A stretch of 12,665 nt of DNA from JBCDIQ01 sp039024295 (GTDB taxonomy: Bacteria; Bacteroidota; Bacteroidia; J057), in NCBI GenBank assembly GCA_039024295.1, contig JBCDIQ010000149.1, positions 1-12,665 of the forward strand, given 5' to 3'. The position numbers were made by a program, and so were the translations under genes. Below, one piece after another: positions 8,083 to 12,665 of the stretch (positions within the stretch are counted from its first letter, which is position 1; every line of letters starts with the position of its first letter). Under the pieces are notes generated by a model. That model made no database searches. It worked only from the letters and a program-made list of their open reading frames with translations, and was not told the origin of the DNA.

Positions 8083-11000
8083 ATGCAAGCCTCCTTTCCA
8101 AAATACTTAGCACTGCTATTATTTACAGCCTTCAGTTCTGTGAATCACTTAGTCGCTCAGGTTCCAATTTCCGGTACCGATTATATGTACCAGCAACTGA
8201 AGCAACGAGATGCCAATGCCCACCTTCAACAGCAAGTATTTGAAAGTAGGTGGCAGCGCCATGCGCTTCGTGGTGCCCCTGCTGCTCGTCAGGTATACAT
8301 CGTGCCTACAGTTATTCATTTGGTCCATAGCAATGGCTCAGCGAATATCACAGATGCCCAAGTACGAGCGGCCATAGATGCGCTTAATGATGGGTTGCGA
8401 AATCGGGGTATGTTCAATCCTGCAACGGGCGTTGATGTAGAAATTGAACTTTGCTTGGCTCAAAGAGATCCTCAGGGTAATTCGACCAATGGCATTACCC
8501 GGACGAATTCCCCCCTATCTCAACTGGTCATGGAGCCCCAGGATACTTTATTGAAAGACTTGATCAGGTGGGATCCAACCCAGTACTTGAACATTTGGGT
8601 GGTAAACAGCATCACTTCTCAGGCTTCGGGTCCCGGAGTGGCAAGCTATGCTTATTACCCTTCTGCTCATGGCAGTCGGGCAGATGGAATTGTGGGGGAA
8701 GTGGGATTCTTTACCAATCAACGGGCAGATATATCTGTATTTGTGCAAGAAGTGGGGCACTACTTTGGCCTCTTCCAGACATTCCAGGGAGGTTGTGCCA
8801 ATAACAATTGCTTGACAGATGGGGACCGGGTGTGTGATACCCCGCCAGATGGCTCCACCAATGCCGTTCCATGTACAGCAAGTTCCAATACTTGTCAAAC
8901 TGATGAAGACGACGCCAATACCAGGAATCCCTTTCGTTCCACAGCCCTGGGTGGCTTGGGAGATCAACCAGACATGATTAACAATTACATGGACCGTGGC
9001 GATCCTGCGTGTAAAGACGCGTTTACCTTGGGACAAAAAGACCGCATGGTGCTTGCGCTCACCACCGAACGGGCCAGCTTGCTGCAATCCCCAGGTTGTT
9101 TAACACCTTGTTCGACACCCGTTCAATCCTCATTTACGGTGAATCCCCTGCCCCCATCTGTAGGGAATACCGTACAATTACAGTTTAATGGAACCGGAAC
9201 AGTCACAGCCTATGAATGGACGGTAGACGGAAATCCCATCGGCACCGGGCAAAGCGTGAATTATACGTTCTCTCAGGCCGGCACCTTCCTCATCACCCTC
9301 AAAGTAACAGGCACCACGCCCAATTGCTTCGACATTTTCTCAGATACCCTGGAAGTATTCTGCGACCCAAGGGCAGAAATCAACGGTTGGTTACCATTTA
9401 TTCATCCGGGGGATGTGCTTCGTCTCACCACTCAGGGAGCTCCGGGCTCAACCTACAGATGGCTGGTCAACGGCACCTCAGTTGCAAGTGGAACTTTTTA
9501 CAACTACAACCCTTTTCAGGCTGATTCTGTGATCATCCAACTGGTGGCTGATAATGGAATTTGTCGAGATACAACCACTCGCTTGGTAAGAGTTGGGGAG
9601 TGTAGCTTCGATAGGTGGGCCATCAAGACCCATTGGGCATTTGAAAATAACCTAATGATGGATTTTTCGGTCAGTCCGCCTGTGTTTCGCAGGGAAGGGA
9701 GCATGTATGGCGGACTAATCAATGGCGTAAGAAGGTTTTTCCTTGAGAGCAGTGTAACCATTAGTGATGATAATGGGAACTTATTGTTTTACTCGAATGG
9801 AGAAAAAATATGGGATCGGAACCACGACATCATGCCCAATGGTGATGGAATTCTGGGACACCACTCCACTATGCAAGGTGCCCTGGCTTTCCCAGACCCA
9901 GCTGACCCCGAGGTTTATTACCTTTTTACATTGGATGCAGGGGAAAACCAGTATCAGAATGGATTGAGGTATACCAAAATTGACATGAGGCTAAATGGGG
10001 GCCTGGGAGATGTGATCCCAACTCAAAAAAATATCTTCATCCAGCGTACAATGCTGGAAAATATGCACGGTGCCTATCATGCCAATGGGAAGGACGTTTG
10101 GGTGGTCGTGAGTAACGATGTGTCTTTTTCGGGGAGGTCTGGTGCGGAGCTTGTTTCAATTCTGGTGACAGACCAGGGAGTTCAGCCTAATCCTGGCTCT
10201 GTCCGAGTAATATCAAGCCGTGGCGCAAGGCTTACAGGCAGGCTGAAGTTTTCTCCTGATGGTCAATGGCTGTCAGCTTCTGGGCTACTTTACGCCTTTG
10301 ATCGCCAAACGGGGGTTCCAACTTTGTTCGTAGATGTAATCAACCAGGTAACCAGGGTTATTGATACTGAATTCTCTCCTGACAATAGCAAGCTGTACTA
10401 TACAGGGAGCAGTACGGCAAGCCCTACCCAAGAATTACAACAATATGATCTGAGTTCTGGTAACCCCGTTGTCATTGCATCATCCAGGTCTGTAATCACC
10501 ATAAGTTCTCCTGCTGAGCCCTACCGGGCCAGTAGAATTGAGCTTGGCAAGGATGGGAAACTGTACAATGTATATCCTAATTCTCAAGGGTTGCACGTGA
10601 TAAATAACCCCAACCTGCCAGGACTAGCCTGTAATTTTCAAAGATTCGGCGCTTTATTTCCCAGTAGCTATTCCTCTAAAAGCATCAACCTACCAGCCTA
10701 CATTCGAGGTACGAGAGCCGTGAAGGAACTAAATCTGGAGGCCGACAACCTAAACCCGTGTCCAGGAGAACCTGTGAAGGTTTGGGCGGTTGACCTCAAA
10801 GGGACCTACGAGCTTACCTATGAATTATTAGGTCAAGGTGCTTTCAATCAATCAGGCGACACAGTTTGGGTGACCGGAGAAACAGCAGGATCAATAGGGA
10901 TAGTTTCGGAACTCCAAAATGCCTGTGGGATTGAACAAGATACCCTATGGCTTGAGGTAAAGCCTGGCCCCTTGGTAGACATTGGCCCAGATCAAGTGCT

Positions 11001-12321
11001 ATGCGAACAAGAAATTCAACTGACAGCAGGCTTTTTTCCTAACGTTACCTACAATTGGTCTTCGGGTGAGATAGGTCAATCCGCTATTGTGAACCAGCCA
11101 GGCACCTATTGGGTAACAGCCCTGGATACCGTCTCAGGATGCAAACAGACAGACACCGTTCAGATTTTGCCGCCACCTTCCCCCATTCAGCCAGATTTAG
11201 GTCCAGATCAATCCATCTGCCCTGGTGGCATACTTAACCTTTCCGTTCAGCGTCCACCAGGCGGTAGCGTCCAGTGGTGGGATGGTAGCACAGAATCCTC
11301 AGCGACGATTTTTGGCAGGGGAACCTACTGGGTAACCGTTACAGACGTGTGTGGCAGCCCCCTAAGTGATACAATTGAAATTGATTTGCTGCCAATGATT
11401 CCGCGTGAAGTACCAACTTCAGCGGCTTTTTGTCCAGAAGAAGCCGTAACGGTGGACATGACCAGTACAGGCTTTTCAGCCTATCAGTGGGAAGATGGTA
11501 TGCTCGAAGGTATACGTACTTTTGACCAAATTGGAACCTATTACCTACAGGCTCAAGACGCAAGGGGGTGCTGGGCAAATGATACCCTTGACATTTTTGA
11601 ACATCTCCCTTTGGTCCCTCCTGCCCTCCCCACGGAACGCTTCATATGCCAGGGAGGAACCGTATTCTTGAATATAGAAACCACAGGTTGGGAGGAATAT
11701 ATTTGGTCGGATGGAGAAATTGGGGCGGTACGCAGTTTTAGTGAATTGGGAGATTATACCCTGACTGCCATAGACACCAATGGTTGCTCAGCTACCCAAA
11801 GCATTCAATTTGAAGAACAGGAAACCAGGCCTTTACGACTCGAAGCGCGAGTGGAAATCTGTCAAGGAGACACCCTGCTCATTTCGGCAGAAACGGGTAA
11901 TTTCATCAATTACCAATGGTCCGATGGGTATCTGGGAGCCGAAAGACCCATATGGGAGGTCGGCACTTATTCGGTTCAGGCAGAAGAATTAAATTCAGGA
12001 TGTATAAGCACAGGCAGCACGGAAGCCGTAATAACAACATGTCCTATTTCAGTCTATTTGCCCAACGCCTTTTCTCCCAATAACGATGGACACAACGACT
12101 GGTTTTTAATTTCCCCCAGGACGGATATCGTTTCCTATCACCTGCTGATTTTTAATCGATGGGGTGAAAAGCTGTTTGATAGCCAAAACCCCTTTCCCGG
12201 ATGGGATGGTACCTACAAGGGGGCCTCCTGTCCCGAAGGCGTATATGTGTATCGGCTCGAGTACCAGGGAATAGATGGCGTTTTTCGTCAAAAGAATGGG
12301 ACTATTACCTTGATTCGGTAA
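8083..12321 (+). CDS. Copy 3: M43-like pseudoprotease paralogue with PKD, propeller, Ig-like repeats and T9SS type B sorting domain (zinc site degenerate)
   Basis: The same 1412-residue architecture as copy 2. A signal peptide runs from the ATG, with likely cleavage after LVA at residue 25, the same position as in copy 2. The M43-like domain (~70-339) is about 85% identical to copy 2 by hand count (39 differences in ~266), but the metal site is broken: residues 222-232 read QEVGHYFGLFQ, so two of three zinc-ligand His are Gln, and the Met-turn NYMDY is NYMDR. E223 and H226 remain. The frame is intact, with no stop or frameshift, so this is not ordinary decay. PKD-like domains, propeller-like region (FSPDGQWL, FSPDNSKLY), six Ig-like repeats and the CHU_C domain follow. 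The last ~88 residues differ from copy 2 at only one position. The likely role is a secreted or surface binding protein, decoy or regulator without protease activity; weak activity with altered metal binding cannot be excluded. The function is inferred. Confidence 0.94.
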   Translation: MQASFPKYLALLLFTAFSSVNHLVAQVPISGTDYMYQQLKQRDANAHLQQQVFESRWQRHALRGAPAARQVYIVPTVIHLVHSNGSANITDAQVRAAIDALNDGLRNRGMFNPATGVDVEIELCLAQRDPQGNSTNGITRTNSPLSQLVMEPQDTLLKDLIRWDPTQYLNIWVVNSITSQASGPGVASYAYYPSAHGSRADGIVGEVGFFTNQRADISVFVQEVGHYFGLFQTFQGGCANNNCLTDGDRVCDTPPDGSTNAVPCTASSNTCQTDEDDANTRNPFRSTALGGLGDQPDMINNYMDRGDPACKDAFTLGQKDRMVLALTTERASLLQSPGCLTPCSTPVQSSFTVNPLPPSVGNTVQLQFNGTGTVTAYEWTVDGNPIGTGQSVNYTFSQAGTFLITLKVTGTTPNCFDIFSDTLEVFCDPRAEINGWLPFIHPGDVLRLTTQGAPGSTYRWLVNGTSVASGTFYNYNPFQADSVIIQLVADNGICRDTTTRLVRVGECSFDRWAIKTHWAFENNLMMDFSVSPPVFRREGSMYGGLINGVRRFFLESSVTISDDNGNLLFYSNGEKIWDRNHDIMPNGDGILGHHSTMQGALAFPDPADPEVYYLFTLDAGENQYQNGLRYTKIDMRLNGGLGDVIPTQKNIFIQRTMLENMHGAYHANGKDVWVVVSNDVSFSGRSGAELVSILVTDQGVQPNPGSVRVISSRGARLTGRLKFSPDGQWLSASGLLYAFDRQTGVPTLFVDVINQVTRVIDTEFSPDNSKLYYTGSSTASPTQELQQYDLSSGNPVVIASSRSVITISSPAEPYRASRIELGKDGKLYNVYPNSQGLHVINNPNLPGLACNFQRFGALFPSSYSSKSINLPAYIRGTRAVKELNLEADNLNPCPGEPVKVWAVDLKGTYELTYELLGQGAFNQSGDTVWVTGETAGSIGIVSELQNACGIEQDTLWLEVKPGPLVDIGPDQVLCEQEIQLTAGFFPNVTYNWSSGEIGQSAIVNQPGTYWVTALDTVSGCKQTDTVQILPPPSPIQPDLGPDQSICPGGILNLSVQRPPGGSVQWWDGSTESSATIFGRGTYWVTVTDVCGSPLSDTIEIDLLPMIPREVPTSAAFCPEEAVTVDMTSTGFSAYQWEDGMLEGIRTFDQIGTYYLQAQDARGCWANDTLDIFEHLPLVPPALPTERFICQGGTVFLNIETTGWEEYIWSDGEIGAVRSFSELGDYTLTAIDTNGCSATQSIQFEEQETRPLRLEARVEICQGDTLLISAETGNFINYQWSDGYLGAERPIWEVGTYSVQAEELNSGCISTGSTEAVITTCPISVYLPNAFSPNNDGHNDWFLISPRTDIVSYHLLIFNRWGEKLFDSQNPFPGWDGTYKGASCPEGVYVYRLEYQGIDGVFRQKNGTITLIR
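8746..8778 (+). other. Degenerate zinc-binding motif of copy 3 (QExxHxxGxxQ)
   Basis: CAA at 8746-8748 (Q222) and CAG at 8776-8778 (Q232) replace CAT and CAC of copy 2, each explained by one third-position transversion. The middle His (8758-8760) and the catalytic Glu (8749-8751) are kept. In the Met-turn, CGT at 8995-8997 gives Arg where copy 2 has Tyr. Losing two of three His ligands should abolish normal zinc coordination. Confidence 0.92.
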
Positions 12322-12665
12322 GTATTTGTCAATATGTGGGTGGAGGAAGTAAACGGTGAGGAAGAAACGTGAGGTAACGCAATTTGAGATGCTGGCTTCG
12401 TCTTTTGCGGTTTCATTGTTCTTTCCATTCCAGCAAGCGTATAAGGGCAATAAAAAACTTTGTGATCTACTGGATTTTTTGGAAATTTGATGTATTAGCT
12501 TTCCCTCATACAGAAACTTGGGATGAGTGTTAACTGAAGTAGAAGGTTCGGTTTTCATGGGATAGCTGGGATAGTTTCGTCTAGCAAGATATTATGGATT
12601 ATTGAATTAAATATATAAATCGAAAATTTTCGAATAAAATAATTAATGGACAATTATGATTACAT
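12322..12665. other. Downstream intergenic region, AT-rich, no supported gene
   Basis: No gene is supported in these 344 bases. A 44-codon forward frame starting GTG at 12356 and ending TGA at 12488-12490 exists, but it has no recognised domain, no leader signal and could be chance. The final ~100 bases are strongly AT-rich and contain a perfect 14-bp palindrome (12620-12633), which could belong to the control region of a gene beyond the window. No clear hairpin plus T-run terminator follows the copy 3 stop. Confidence 0.6.
12620..12633. repeat. 14-bp perfect palindrome TCGAAAATTTTCGA
   Basis: TCGAAAATTTTCGA is its own reverse complement and lies in AT-rich DNA near the window end. It could be an operator-like site for a downstream gene outside the window. 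AT-rich palindromes of this size also arise by chance, so the role is uncertain. Confidence 0.4.

Noticed and set aside
2..12321. CRISPR array or phage-style repeat system
   Set aside because: The repetition is at the level of protein domains and whole genes; there are no short regularly spaced identical repeats with unique spacers and no cas-like genes.
8083..12321. Copy 3 as a plain pseudogene
   Set aside because: The full 1412-codon frame, signal peptide, conserved cysteines and sorting domain are intact, and its length equals that of copy 2; only the metal-site residues are selectively altered.
12356..12490. 44-codon forward frame starting with GTG after copy 3
   Set aside because: It is short, has no recognised family and no clear ribosome-binding or promoter signal. 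Kept only as a note in the downstream region.
12106..12558. 150-codon reverse-strand open frame across the copy 3 end
   Set aside because: Half of it is antisense to the strongly conserved sorting domain and the rest is low-complexity-like sequence with no domain; no supporting start signal was seen.

Overview
The window holds three very large, tandemly repeated paralogous genes, all on the + strand, with almost nothing else. Each complete copy encodes a 1412-residue secreted multidomain protein: a signal peptide, an M43-type (pappalysin/cytophagalysin-like) metallopeptidase domain, two PKD-like domains, a beta-propeller-like region, about six Ig-like repeats, and a C-terminal gliding-motility-type sorting domain (CHU_C, type B signal of the type IX secretion system, T9SS). 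That C-terminal domain and the overall architecture point to Bacteroidota, probably a Saprospiria- or Cytophagia-like environmental bacterium. This assignment rests on protein architecture only; the window has no rRNA or marker gene.

Layout: copy 1 (2-3073) lacks its N-terminus, including any peptidase domain, because the window starts inside the first PKD domain. A 575-bp intergenic region (3074-3648) follows. It contains a GC-rich island with a perfect 28-bp palindrome, a separate 15-bp imperfect inverted repeat, and a promoter-proximal segment that resembles the one before copy 3. Copy 2 (3649-7887) is complete and carries an intact zinc site, HEAGHYFGLFH plus the Met-turn NYMDY. A 195-bp spacer (7888-8082) follows. 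Copy 3 (8083-12321) is complete and has the same length, but its zinc motif reads QEVGHYFGLFQ and its Met-turn reads NYMDR. The window ends in 344 bp of AT-rich DNA (12322-12665) with no supported gene.

The proteins would be exported by Sec, then cross the outer membrane by T9SS using the C-terminal domain, and be released or attached at the surface. Copy 2 looks like a working surface or secreted protease. Copy 3 looks like a pseudoprotease: two of three predicted zinc-ligand histidines are glutamine, although about 85% of the surrounding domain is identical to copy 2. The likeliest new biology here is an active protease/pseudoprotease pair in a tandem array, with a nearly identical sorting domain and variable loops in the propeller.
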